DNA of 64,000 bases from an uncultured Oribacterium sp. (GTDB lineage Bacteria; Bacillota; Clostridia; Lachnospirales; Lachnospiraceae): NCBI GenBank assembly GCA_934270345.1, contig CAKQPT010000002.1:62001-126000 (forward strand), written 5' to 3'. Below, piece by piece: positions 1 through 7,563 of this stretch. The translations under genes were made by a program, and so were the position numbers. Positions within the stretch are counted from its first letter, which is position 1; every line of letters starts with the position of its first letter. The notes beneath the pieces were generated by a model. The model ran no database searches. It was not told the DNA's origin and saw only the letters and a program-made list of their open reading frames with translations.

Positions 1-554
1 AAGCCGTCGAAGCGGATGGTGCGCGCGTGCAGCTCCTCGTTGACAGTGGAGAAGCGGACGATCGGACCGGCGATGAGCTGCGGGAACATCGACACATAGG
101 TGAGGTAGTAGAAGTAGTTTTTCTCGACCGCCACCTCGCGCTTATAGAGGTCGATGGTGTAGCTCATGGTCTGGAAGGTGAAGAAGCTGATGCCGATCGG
201 GAGACCGAGCCGGAGCGGCGTGATCGCGGTGCCGGCGAGAGCATTGATCGTCTCCACCAGAAAATCGGCGTACTTGAAGAAGCCGAGACAGCCGAGGTCG
301 ATGAGCACCGACAGCAGGAGGCAGAGCCGGCGGATGGCCGGACGCTGATCCGCGCGGTCCATCACACGGCCGAGCGTGTAGTCGGACAGGGTCTCGAAAA
401 TCATGAGCAGGATGTAGACCGGCTCGCCCCAGGCGTAGAAGAGCAGGGAAAATGCGAGCAGGACGTAGTTCTTCCAGCGGAACGGTACCAGATAGTAGAG
501 GATCAGGCAGAGCGGCAGGAAGTAAAAAAGAAACGGGATACTGCTGAAAACCAT
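1..554 (-). CDS. MBOAT family O-acyltransferase, N-terminal part
   Basis: Reading leftwards from the ATG at 552-554, 184 codons stay open to the window edge, so the C-terminal part is missing. The protein begins MVFSSIPFLFYFLPL and has closely spaced hydrophobic segments, the LVPFRWKNYVLLAFSLLFYAWGEP-like start, a GISFFTFQTMSY segment and FPQLIAGPIVRF, all typical of AlgI/DltB-type membrane-bound O-acyltransferases. These move acyl (often acetyl) groups to exopolysaccharide or wall polymers outside the membrane. The catalytic histidine of the family lies further on and cannot be seen. An AGGAGT ribosome binding site lies 5 nt upstream of the ATG. The DUF4358 lipoprotein gene lies upstream on the same strand, a pairing I know from related Firmicutes, but a terminator-like hairpin separates them. 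Family call is firm; substrate is unknown. Confidence 0.88.
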   Translation of the reverse strand, partial: MVFSSIPFLFYFLPLCLILYYLVPFRWKNYVLLAFSLLFYAWGEPVYILLMIFETLSDYTLGRVMDRADQRPAIRRLCLLLSVLIDLGCLGFFKYADFLVETINALAGTAITPLRLGLPIGISFFTFQTMSYTIDLYKREVAVEKNYFYYLTYVSMFPQLIAGPIVRFSTVNEELHARTIRFDG

Positions 555-657
555 AGTGAACTCCTGAGAGAAAAGTTGAGCCCGGGTGGGCGTGAGGAAT
601 CGGCGTCGCCGAAATGCCGGTGACCGCGGCTCTATGCGGGGTGAGATGCCTCTGGAT

Positions 658-684
658 AAAAAAAGCTGCCACAGGGACGCGGCA
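658..684 (-). terminator. Terminator after the DUF4358 lipoprotein gene
   Basis: On the minus strand TGCCGC (684-679) pairs with GTGGCA (672-667) around a 6-nt loop and is followed by GC and seven T (664-658). The stem is short (6 bp, one G-T), so read-through into the MBOAT gene is plausible. Confidence 0.6.
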
Positions 685-750
685 CCCGGGCATCGGATGG
701 GACCAATGCCGTCGGCCTGCGCTTCTGTGACAGCCCTGTGTGTTCGTGGA

Positions 751-1494
751 TCAGCCTACGTTTGCGGAGATCACCTGATCGATCGCGGATGCGTTGTTCG
801 ACATGATGAGGTAAACGTAGTTACCGGAGGTCTTTACATAACCGGCTGCAGCCACCTGGTAAGCGGTCGGGTTGTAGTCCTGAAGCTCCGCCTCCTTCTG
901 CTGCTTCACGGTCGCGAGCTGGCTGGAGAGGGTGCTGACGCTGGCGGTATCCTTCGCCTTTAAGATCACGACCGTATCGGCCTGGGTGACATCCTCGGCT
1001 GCAGCGAAAACATAGCCATCGAGCTGGGAGGCATCGATGCCGTAGTAGTTTGAGATGTAGCTGTCATCGAAGCTGACCATGCTTGGCAGGTAGCTGGTGA
1101 CCTTACTGTAGATGTCCGCTGGTGCGGCACCGGTGGATGCGGCCTTCGTCTCAGCAGCGGTGGTCTCCTCTGCCTTCGTTTCGGCTTCGGTCTTTTCCTC
1201 CGCCTTCGTCTCCTCCTTTACGGCCTTCTCGTCCTTCGACTCTGCCTCGGCGATTTCCTTCTCGTCCTTCGACTCCTCGGCTGCGGCTGTCGTTTCTTCC
1301 GCAGCGGTCGTTGTTTCCTCCGCTACCGTGGTTTCTGCTGCGGTGGTGGTCTCTTCGGCAGCAGTCGTGGTTTCCGCTGCTTCACTGGTGACCGCCGCCG
1401 TCGTCACGGCTTCCGCATTGCCCGAACCACAGGCGTTCAGTACCAGCATGGAAGCGGCGAGCATAGCCACCGTCATAAATCTCGTTTTTTTCAT
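751..1494 (-). CDS. DUF4358 domain lipoprotein
   Basis: A 247-residue predicted lipoprotein. The N-terminus MKKTRFMTVAMLAASM is a signal peptide ending in the lipobox L-N-A-C with the lipidated cysteine at about residue 22. Residues 25-115 are a low-complexity linker of Thr, Ala, Glu and Lys (repeated EETTTAA-type units). The C-terminal 120 residues match my memory of the DUF4358 family, which often accompanies MBOAT acyltransferases in Lachnospiraceae; its biochemical role is not known to me. I place the start at the ATG at 1492-1494, with GGGAG 7 nt upstream, rather than the in-frame TTG six bases earlier. A good promoter lies at 1581-1609. Confidence 0.85.
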   Translation of the reverse strand: MKKTRFMTVAMLAASMLVLNACGSGNAEAVTTAAVTSEAAETTTAAEETTTAAETTVAEETTTAAEETTAAAEESKDEKEIAEAESKDEKAVKEETKAEEKTEAETKAEETTAAETKAASTGAAPADIYSKVTSYLPSMVSFDDSYISNYYGIDASQLDGYVFAAAEDVTQADTVVILKAKDTASVSTLSSQLATVKQQKEAELQDYNPTAYQVAAAGYVKTSGNYVYLIMSNNASAIDQVISANVG

Positions 1495-1819
1495 AATCAA
1501 TCTCCCTTATTTCCTATATTATAGTGAATGAAACCGCCGCCGATCCGGCAGCAGCTCCATGATCCAGCCTACAACGCGCTATTATAACGATTTAAACTCG
1601 TTTCGACAATGCTTCCGGCGGCTTTTTGTGTGGCGAATCGCGGATTGTCTGTCTGAGGCGGACAAAGGTACGCTTCTCGATGGCGCAGCTGCTGCAGCTG
1701 AATATTTGGAATGAAAAGTCGGCGTACAAATAGTATACTAAAGTGCAGATAAGCAGAGCCCGGTCACAGAAGCGTGTGAGACGAGCCTGCCAATGAGACA
1801 CTATGTACAGGAGGGGAAT
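1495..1819. other. Divergent intergenic region
   Basis: The 325 nt between the leftward lipoprotein gene and the rightward SGNH-like gene. It holds the leftward promoter at 1581-1609, a second possible leftward -10 (TATAAT, 1523-1518) without a good -35, and a rightward -10 candidate TATACT near 1734-1739 with only a weak -35. No small gene or conserved RNA is apparent. Confidence 0.6.
1581..1609 (-). promoter_or_regulatory. Promoter of the DUF4358 lipoprotein gene
   Basis: On the minus strand TTGTCG (1609-1604), 17 nt, TATAAT (1586-1581). Transcription would start near 1574, giving a leader of about 80 nt. Confidence 0.7.
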
Positions 1820-2641
1820 ATGAAGAGAACATGGACGAAGGCGATGGCCACAGTCGCACTTACCGCAGGGATGCTGATGACCTCTGTGAGTGCCGGTTTT
1901 GCAGGCGTAAGTGGACGAGGCATCACCCCTTATACAGCGAATACGACACAGACATCCGGCGCCTTCATGGAGCTTCAGGATTATATGTCGAAAGACATCT
2001 CGAATCTGAGTGCCGTTCAGCTGCAGCAGCTGCAGAACTATTTTGCGGATTCGATCATCGTGGGTGATTCCATCGCGCAGAATTTCGATTATTACAATGT
2101 TGCCAACGGCAAGGGTGATGTCGTTTCGGATAATTTTAAGAGCGCCTCTGCAGCAGCGTATACGGTTTCGGCTGCACTTATGCCGGTGGATGGTGTGACG
2201 GCACATCCGATGATCCGGGGACAGCGGATGCGTATTCCAGATGCCGTAAAGGCATTCGGCAGTAAACATGTATACAGCTTCTTCGGCTGGAAGAGCGTTC
2301 CGGATCCGAACGCGGCTGATGAATATGAGCAGCTTCTCCGCGAGATTCAGAGAGAAAATCCTGGCGTGGATGTGACGGTCATCAGCGCGACGTATATGTG
2401 TAAGGGATTCCAGACTGCGGAAAACAATAACGACATGGTGCGGGCCTATAATGAAAAGATGAAGCAGAAGTGCAGGGAAAATGGCTGGGGATACCTCGAT
2501 GTGGCTCCGTTTATGAACGACGGGCAGGGGAATCTGCCGGATGAGATGTCCGTCGATAAACAGATACACTATAAGTATCCGTATTACAGCCTCTGGGTGG
2601 AGCTCATGAAAAAATATGCGCTCGCCAGATCAGGATATTGA
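1820..2641 (+). CDS. Secreted SGNH/GDSL-like hydrolase
   Basis: 273 residues. MKRTWTKAMATVALTAGMLM followed by a small-residue stretch is a classical signal peptide. About 75 residues into the mature part comes IIVGDSIAQNF, the block I GDS motif of SGNH esterases/acetyltransferases, and near the end DKQIHY gives a possible Asp/His pair. The start is the ATG at 1820, with AGGAGGGG 3-4 nt upstream; the longer reading from 1793 lacks such a site. The family commonly deacylates or acylates surface sugars, which suits the acyltransferase neighbour across the divergent promoter region. The substrate is unknown, and an inactive structural role cannot be excluded. Confidence 0.7.
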   Translation: MKRTWTKAMATVALTAGMLMTSVSAGFAGVSGRGITPYTANTTQTSGAFMELQDYMSKDISNLSAVQLQQLQNYFADSIIVGDSIAQNFDYYNVANGKGDVVSDNFKSASAAAYTVSAALMPVDGVTAHPMIRGQRMRIPDAVKAFGSKHVYSFFGWKSVPDPNAADEYEQLLREIQRENPGVDVTVISATYMCKGFQTAENNNDMVRAYNEKMKQKCRENGWGYLDVAPFMNDGQGNLPDEMSVDKQIHYKYPYYSLWVELMKKYALARSGY

Positions 2642-2682
2642 TGCACTCGAAAAATAAGCCACAGACCAACAGCAGGAGTTTT

Positions 2683-3381
2683 ATGAGCAAAATCACATTT
2701 CAGAAACCAGGTAATTTCATATATCCGGTACCGGCGGTGATGGTGAGCCTCCGGGATCAGGCCGGAAAATCGAACATCATCACGATTGCGTGGACGGGCA
2801 CGATCTGTTCCGACCCGCCGATGGCCTATATCTCCGTGCGAAAAAGCCGGGCGAGCTATCCGATGCTGGTGGAGAGCGGCGAGTTCGTCATCAACCTTCC
2901 GAGTGAGGAGCTCGTGCGGGCACTCGATTACTGTGGTGTCCGAAGCCTCGACCAGGTCGATAAGTGGAAAGAAATGAATCTGCATGAAGGCCAGGCGAGT
3001 GTCGTCTCTGCACCGACCATCGAGGAGGCACCCGTCTCCATCGAGTGCAAGGTGACGCAGGTACTCCCACTCGGCACGCATGACATGTTCCTCGCGGAGG
3101 TCGTCGCGGTCGATGTCGATGAACGCTACATCGACGAAAAGGGCGCCTTCCATATGGACCAGGTGGGGCTCGTCGCCTACAGCCATGGAGACTACATGTC
3201 CCTCGGCGAGAAGCTCGGCAGCTTCGGCTACTCCGTTCGGAAGAAGCCTGCGAAGGCGATGAAATCGACGAAAACTGTGAAGTCGACCGGAAAGTCTGCA
3301 AAAACACGGAAGTTTACGAAGGATGGAAAGCCGGTGCAGACGAAAAACAGAAAAGTCAAAAGAGAGAACGAACTGAAATAA
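2683..3381 (+). CDS. Flavin reductase family protein (flavoredoxin-like)
   Basis: 232 residues beginning MSKITFQKPGNFIYPVPAVM. The pattern of VSLRD, NIITIAWTGTICSDPPMAYISVRKSR and FVINLPSEELVRALDYCG is that of the FMN-binding split-barrel flavin reductase/flavoredoxin family, cytoplasmic proteins that bind FMN and transfer electrons or reduce flavin. The last 45 residues form an unusual Lys/Thr-rich basic tail not needed for the fold. I chose the ATG at 2683 (AGGAG 4 nt upstream); an ATG at 2641, just after the previous stop, would add 14 residues. It lies 41 nt after the SGNH-like gene and is followed by a terminator, so the two probably form one transcript. Confidence 0.85.
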   Translation: MSKITFQKPGNFIYPVPAVMVSLRDQAGKSNIITIAWTGTICSDPPMAYISVRKSRASYPMLVESGEFVINLPSEELVRALDYCGVRSLDQVDKWKEMNLHEGQASVVSAPTIEEAPVSIECKVTQVLPLGTHDMFLAEVVAVDVDERYIDEKGAFHMDQVGLVAYSHGDYMSLGEKLGSFGYSVRKKPAKAMKSTKTVKSTGKSAKTRKFTKDGKPVQTKNRKVKRENELK

Positions 3382-3384
3382 CAC

Positions 3385-3441
3385 GAACCCGACACAGTGG
3401 ATGCAGGATGATGAAGCATCGACGGCGTCGGGTTCTTTATA
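3385..3441 (+). terminator. Terminator after flavin reductase gene
   Basis: GAACCCGAC (3385-3393) pairs perfectly with GTCGGGTTC (3427-3435), followed by TTTATAT. The loop is long (33 nt) but can fold further. Confidence 0.7.
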
Positions 3442-3450
3442 TATGTCAAC

Positions 3451-3529
3451 TTGTAAAAAGATGTAAAAGGATGTAAAAAGATGTAAAACAAAAATGAAGA
3501 TGTAAAAAGATGTAAAAGGATGTAAAACA
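3451..3529 (+). repeat. Array of 10-bp direct repeats, ATGTAAAARG
   Basis: Seven near-identical 10-bp units: four at 3451-3490 and three at 3500-3529, with a 9-nt break. The units alternate between ATGTAAAAAG and ATGTAAAAGG, and each block ends in ATGTAAAACA, so the second block looks like a copy of the first. The array lies upstream of the polysaccharide deacetylase promoter region. The period is close to one helical turn, so same-face protein binding is possible; this is inference. Confidence 0.9.
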
Positions 3530-3627
3530 GAATTCATTAATACTTATTAATATTTATACGGGACATTCTGTGATAAAATGAATGCATCAAATGACGTTTT
3601 TCGTGCAGGGAGCAGGTGTACTGTCGC

Positions 3628-5151
3628 ATGGCGAGGGAGATGAATCAAAATCTGAATCGAAATCATAGGGGTCGCAGTTCGAATGGACGGCGATCTTCTT
3701 CTGATGCTTATGTTTCCGGTGCACGTCGCTCATCCGGCAGAAGCAGTACCGGCGGTGGGAATCAGGGAAGCGGACGAAGTGCATCCTCTTCACGTTCTGG
3801 ACAGAATCGGAATAGTGCATCGGCTCAGCGCTCTACGCAGCACTGGAACAGCGCATCCTCGTCACGTTCCACGCAGACGCGCAGCAGTTCGATGAGCAGT
3901 GCGCGTGGTCGCCGTCGTGTACTGACAGAAGCCGAGAAGGAGTACTACCGCAGACAGCGGGCGCTGGCGCGTCGCCGGAAGGCGGCACGGAAGCGTGCAT
4001 ACCAGGCGAGAGCCTTCGTGCTGATTACACTGATTCTTATCTGTTTTCTGGGCTTCAAGGGACTTTCCTTCATCGCGAATTACATCGACACCAGTCGTCA
4101 AAACGCCGTCAATGCCATGCAGGACATCGACATCCAACGGGATCACAGCAGCATCGATGTAACCGAAAGCACCGGTGCCGCGATGAGCGACGCCGTCACG
4201 GCGAACGCACCGGGTGATGCAAGTGCCCTCGGGGACGGCATCAGTACGAATCTCGCAAATGGTGAAACGGGCGGTGCAACCACGACCGGTACCGACATTG
4301 CCGATCCGACGCATGTCCTCTCGAACGGACGCTACCTCGACATTACGAAGCCGATGGTGGCCCTCACTTGGGATGACGGTCCGAAGTCGTCGGTCGGAAA
4401 CCATCTGATGGATCTCCTCGAAGCCAACAACGGTCGCGGTACCTTCTTTATCGTCGGTGAGCGCATCGATCAGGATCCGGATGAAGTGAAGCGTATGGTG
4501 GCGGATGGTCATGAAGTCGGGAACCACAGCTGGGATCACGATGAGAAGCTGTCGAAGAAGGGCGTCGACTATATCCGCAGTGAATTTGATAAAACGAATC
4601 AGAAGGTCCAGGAACTGACCGGTGTCACGCCGACGCTGGCCCGCCTCCCGGGCGGCATCGCATCTGATGATGTGAAGAGCACACTCACGATGCCGATGAT
4701 TTTCTGGTCGATTGATACACTCGACTGGAAGACGAAGAACGCACAGTCGACGATCGACGCTATCCAGGGAAACATTAAGGATGGAGACATCGTCCTCATG
4801 CACGAGCTGTATGATGCCACCTCGCAGGCTTGCGACACGGTGATTCCATGGCTGAATCAGCAGGGCTACCAGATGGTGACAGTATCTGAGCTTATCCAGT
4901 TCCGGCAGGCAAACGTCGCCGGTGGAAACGGCAAGCAGTACAGCGCCTTCCGACCACAGCCAACCGAAGCTGTACCGGCTACGGAAGCCGCGCCGGCGGA
5001 TGCAGCACCAGCGACGGAGGCTGCTCCGACGGGAGAAGCCGCACCGGCCTGGAAACGTAAAACCAGACAATCAAAGAGGGTGTATAACCGGAAAATCCAG
5101 TTATACACCCCTTTTTTAATCGCAATTTGCATTGGAAATCTTCATCCATAA
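3628..5151 (+). CDS. Membrane-anchored polysaccharide deacetylase, stop codon displaced
   Basis: About 507 residues from the ATG at 3628. Residues 1-125 are cytoplasmic and rich in Ser, Arg and Asn; then one membrane segment (VLITLILICFLGFKGL); then an extracytoplasmic NodB domain with TWDDGP (metal-binding Asp pair), NHSWDHD (metal-binding His), RLPGG, DTLDWK and IVLMHE. Such enzymes remove acetyl groups from peptidoglycan or surface sugars using a divalent metal. An Ala/Pro/Thr/Glu-rich tail follows. The open frame continues through the terminator hairpin at 5078-5117 to a stop at 5151. A shift of one base near 5049 would instead give the ending ALET and a stop at 5058-5060, just before the terminator, so a frameshift or sequencing error near the 3' end is likely. 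Start choice is moderately sure. Confidence 0.88.
   Translation: MAREMNQNLNRNHRGRSSNGRRSSSDAYVSGARRSSGRSSTGGGNQGSGRSASSSRSGQNRNSASAQRSTQHWNSASSSRSTQTRSSSMSSARGRRRVLTEAEKEYYRRQRALARRRKAARKRAYQARAFVLITLILICFLGFKGLSFIANYIDTSRQNAVNAMQDIDIQRDHSSIDVTESTGAAMSDAVTANAPGDASALGDGISTNLANGETGGATTTGTDIADPTHVLSNGRYLDITKPMVALTWDDGPKSSVGNHLMDLLEANNGRGTFFIVGERIDQDPDEVKRMVADGHEVGNHSWDHDEKLSKKGVDYIRSEFDKTNQKVQELTGVTPTLARLPGGIASDDVKSTLTMPMIFWSIDTLDWKTKNAQSTIDAIQGNIKDGDIVLMHELYDATSQACDTVIPWLNQQGYQMVTVSELIQFRQANVAGGNGKQYSAFRPQPTEAVPATEAAPADAAPATEAAPTGEAAPAWKRKTRQSKRVYNRKIQLYTPFLIAICIGNLHP
5078..5117 (+). terminator. Terminator overlapping the end of the deacetylase frame
   Basis: GGGTGTATAAC (5078-5088) pairs with GTTATACACCC (5100-5110) around an 11-nt loop, followed by six T. 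It lies inside the annotated open frame, which is abnormal (see the deacetylase entry). Confidence 0.9.
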
Positions 5152-5257
5152 TCTATGCTGGCCCATCCTGGCCATCGTGATCTGTCGTTGGCAGCTTTCC
5201 CGGCTCTTCAACGAGAGGGGTAAATGATATGCCGGATGATTTCCGGGCAACAAAAAA

Positions 5258-5328
5258 AGCGGCTGACGGGAGTCGGACCCGCCTATCTGGCTTGGGAAGC
5301 CAGCGTACTACCGATGTACTACAGCCGC
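5258..5328 (-). tRNA. tRNA-Gly (CCC)
   Basis: Read leftwards: acceptor arm GCGGCTG (5328-5322) pairs with CAGCCGC (5265-5259), discriminator U at 5258. The anticodon stem CTGGC/GCCAG encloses the loop TTCCCAA, anticodon CCC. The T arm GCGGG/CCCGT-type stem with GTCCGACTC is present. No CCA is encoded, and seven T follow directly as terminator. Length is 71 nt, normal for tRNA-Gly. Confidence 0.95.
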
Positions 5329-5339
5329 ATAATTAGTAT

Positions 5340-5368
5340 ATTTTACGGCGAATATAAGAATTTTTCAA
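5340..5368 (-). promoter_or_regulatory. Promoter of tRNA-Gly
   Basis: On the minus strand TTGAAA (5368-5363), 17 nt, TAAAAT (5345-5340), placing the start of transcription a few bases before the tRNA. Confidence 0.75.
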
Positions 5369-5521
5369 TCACAATTTATATTTTGATGCATGTGATTTTG
5401 GACCCCTATGTCTCACCTCAACTTGTTTATAACATATTACTTAAACAAGTTCAATCTTCGGTGGTGATTTGCAAACATCACACGGTTTTAGAAAATCGAC
5501 AAGTGCGAAATCGCTGAGATA

Positions 5522-5530
5522 TGCTACACT
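5522..5530 (+). promoter_or_regulatory. Extended -10 of the RsuA-type gene
   Basis: TGCTACACT: an extended -10 (TG-N-TACACT) 30 nt before the start codon. No good -35 hexamer is visible at the right distance. Confidence 0.45.
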
Positions 5531-5559
5531 ATGAAAACAAGTAGAGAAAGAGGAATCCT

Positions 5560-6411
5560 ATGCGATTAGATAAATATTTAGCGGATATGGGCGTCGGCTC
5601 CCGCAGTGATCTGAAAAAGGCTATCCGGAAGTCCCTCGTGACGGTGAACGGCGCGGTGGAGAAGGATCCGGGCGCGCAGGTGTCCGCCGAGGACCACATC
5701 TGCTTCGACGGCGCGGAGATCCGCTATGCCGAGCAGCAGTACTATATGCTTCACAAGCCGGCGGGTGTTCTGTCCGCGAGCGAGGACCGGCGGCAGACCA
5801 CCGTCGTCGACCTGATCAATTTAAATGACGAGCTCGTCCGGAAGGATCTCTTCCCGGTCGGCCGCCTCGACAAGGACACCGAGGGCCTCCTCATCATCAC
5901 GAACGACGGCCACCTCGCGCACCAGCTCCTCGTGCCGAAGCACCACATTGATAAAACCTATTACGCCATCGTGACCGGCACGATCACCGAAGATGACCAG
6001 CGCGCCTTCACCCGCGGCATCCGCTATGACGAAAAGCTGACCGCCCTCCCGGCCGCCCTCCGCGTCCTCAGCACCGGAAAAACCGTCGCCGACCTTCGGC
6101 GTGCGCTCGGCTTCACCGCAACGAGTGAACGCCTGCTCCGCACCCGTCTCGCCGGCCCTGCCTTCATCGGCGCCGAAGAACCTGCCGACATCACGGACGA
6201 CACACTCGTAAGCGAAGTCGAAATCACCATCCAGGAAGGCAAGTTTCACCAGATCAAAAAGATGGTAAAAGCCCTCCCCGGTGGAAAAGAAATCCTCTAC
6301 CTCCGCCGCATCAGCATGGGCGCCCTCCGACTCGACCCGAACCTCGCACCAGGAGAGTTTCGAAAACTCTCGGAGGATGAAATCAAGATACTTAAGAAAG
6401 AAACGGAATAA
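5560..6411 (+). CDS. rsuA: 16S rRNA pseudouridine synthase, RsuA/RluB family
   Basis: 283 residues. It has an N-terminal S4 RNA-binding domain (MRLDKYLADMGVGSRSDLKKA) and a pseudouridine synthase domain with YYMLHKPAG and the catalytic-loop motif GRLDKDTEGLLIITNDG, whose Asp attacks the uridine; EGKFHQIKKM is the conserved C-terminal motif. It isomerises a specific uridine in rRNA, most likely U516 of 16S (RsuA), though RluB/RluE specificity cannot be excluded. About 45 extra residues (roughly 165-208) sit between the sheet strand PAALRVLS and SEVEITI, where most homologues have a short turn. AGAGGAAT precedes the ATG. The next gene starts 2 nt after its stop. Confidence 0.9.
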   Translation: MRLDKYLADMGVGSRSDLKKAIRKSLVTVNGAVEKDPGAQVSAEDHICFDGAEIRYAEQQYYMLHKPAGVLSASEDRRQTTVVDLINLNDELVRKDLFPVGRLDKDTEGLLIITNDGHLAHQLLVPKHHIDKTYYAIVTGTITEDDQRAFTRGIRYDEKLTALPAALRVLSTGKTVADLRRALGFTATSERLLRTRLAGPAFIGAEEPADITDDTLVSEVEITIQEGKFHQIKKMVKALPGGKEILYLRRISMGALRLDPNLAPGEFRKLSEDEIKILKKETE

Positions 6412-6413
6412 TT

Positions 6414-7562
6414 ATGGATAAAAAATCAGTAAGTGAAATCAAGACGAAGTGTTTCAATCGTCAGAACTGCCGCATCGATCGTATGCGTGCCTGCTACGTC
6501 AATGAGGAGAAGGAGAAACTCTCGACTTTCCACGACATGTTCCTCCAGCTCGCGGACGAAGAGCAGACGAAGTACTGCGAGATCTTCAAGCGCTCCATGT
6601 CCGGCAAGTTCGGACGCAATTTATATAATGTAGAGTTTCCGTACGCCGAGGAGGTCGAGGGTGGTCACCAGGCCTTCCTGTACCAGCTCCAGCAGTCCGA
6701 GCTCCGGGACGACACCCTCGTCGAGCAGTTCTTCGACCGCGTGATCGGCAGCTACACCTTCCCGGGCAAGTACCTGATCCTCTTAAGCCACGGCGTCTAC
6801 GACATCCCGATGAAGATGAAGGACGGTGCCGAGCTCGACAGTGAGTATGTCTACAGCTTCATCCTCTGTTCTATCTGCCCGGTCGAGCTCCTGCACGACG
6901 GCCTCTGCTACGATAAGGCCGAGCAGACCTTCCGAAACCGCACCGACGACTGGGGCGTGAAGAACCCGGAGACCGCCTTCCTCTTCCCAGCCTATAATTT
7001 CCGGAACACCGACATCCACAGCGCACTGTACTACACGCGTCATCCGGAGGAACGCCACGAGGAGATCGCCCTCGACGTGCTTGGCACCGAGCTCAGCCGT
7101 ACCGAGAAGGACCAGCAGAATGTCTTCCGTGAGATCATCGAGACGACCCTCTCCGGCGACTGTACATTCGAGACCATCCGAAACATCAACGAAGATCTCA
7201 AGGAGATGATCGAGGAGAACAAGAAGGACAAGGAAACCGACGATCAGGTCGCCCTCGATAAGAACGAGATGAAGAAGCTCCTCGCCCGAAACGGCGCAAA
7301 CGACGAGCAGCTCCACCAGTTCGAGCGCATCTATGACGAGGCGGTCGGCGACGACACGACCCCGCTGCTCGCGGAAAACGTGCAGAGCCAGAAAAACCTG
7401 GTGGTGAAGTCCCTCACGATGAAGCTCGATGTGAAGTCGGAGAACGCCGGCCTCGTCGAGACCCGCGTGATCGACGGCCGCGAGTACCTCCTCATCCCGA
7501 TCGCGGACGACATCGAGGTGAACGGCATCAAGATCCGCCAGAACCTCCAGCCGGAGGATTAA
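6414..7562 (+). CDS. DUF4317 family protein
   Basis: 382 residues, soluble, no signal or membrane segment. The start (MDKKSVSEIKTKCF then NCRIDRMRACYV), the GSYTFPGKYLILLSHGVYDIP segment and the FILCSICPVELL stretch match the DUF4317 family, common in Clostridia and without a known function. The family often has four to six conserved Cys near the N-terminus and in the SICPV segment; here C14, C19 and C27 and the CSICP pair are seen, which could bind metal, but that is inference. Its ATG follows the RsuA-type stop by 2 nt without a strong ribosome binding site, suggesting translational coupling. The DUF2974 gene starts 1 nt after its stop. Confidence 0.85.
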   Translation: MDKKSVSEIKTKCFNRQNCRIDRMRACYVNEEKEKLSTFHDMFLQLADEEQTKYCEIFKRSMSGKFGRNLYNVEFPYAEEVEGGHQAFLYQLQQSELRDDTLVEQFFDRVIGSYTFPGKYLILLSHGVYDIPMKMKDGAELDSEYVYSFILCSICPVELLHDGLCYDKAEQTFRNRTDDWGVKNPETAFLFPAYNFRNTDIHSALYYTRHPEERHEEIALDVLGTELSRTEKDQQNVFREIIETTLSGDCTFETIRNINEDLKEMIEENKKDKETDDQVALDKNEMKKLLARNGANDEQLHQFERIYDEAVGDDTTPLLAENVQSQKNLVVKSLTMKLDVKSENAGLVETRVIDGREYLLIPIADDIEVNGIKIRQNLQPED

Positions 7563-7563
7563 A

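Larger units (their letters stand above)
5329..5559. other. Intergenic region between the tRNA and the pseudouridine synthase
   Basis: AT-rich 231 nt. It contains the leftward tRNA promoter (5340-5368) and, near the right end, an extended -10 for the rightward gene. Nothing else convincing is seen. The 106 nt on the other side of the tRNA (5152-5257) also show no clear feature. Confidence 0.6.

Noticed and set aside
1592..2569. Leftward open frame of 325 codons
   Set aside because: Antisense to the SGNH-like gene and extends into the divergent promoter region.
3451..3529. CRISPR-like array
   Set aside because: Units are 10 bp, in direct contact, with no spacers and no cas genes nearby.
5224..5517. 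Small rightward open frame of 97 codons
   Set aside because: It crosses the tRNA-Gly gene on the opposite strand and has no plausible protein sequence.
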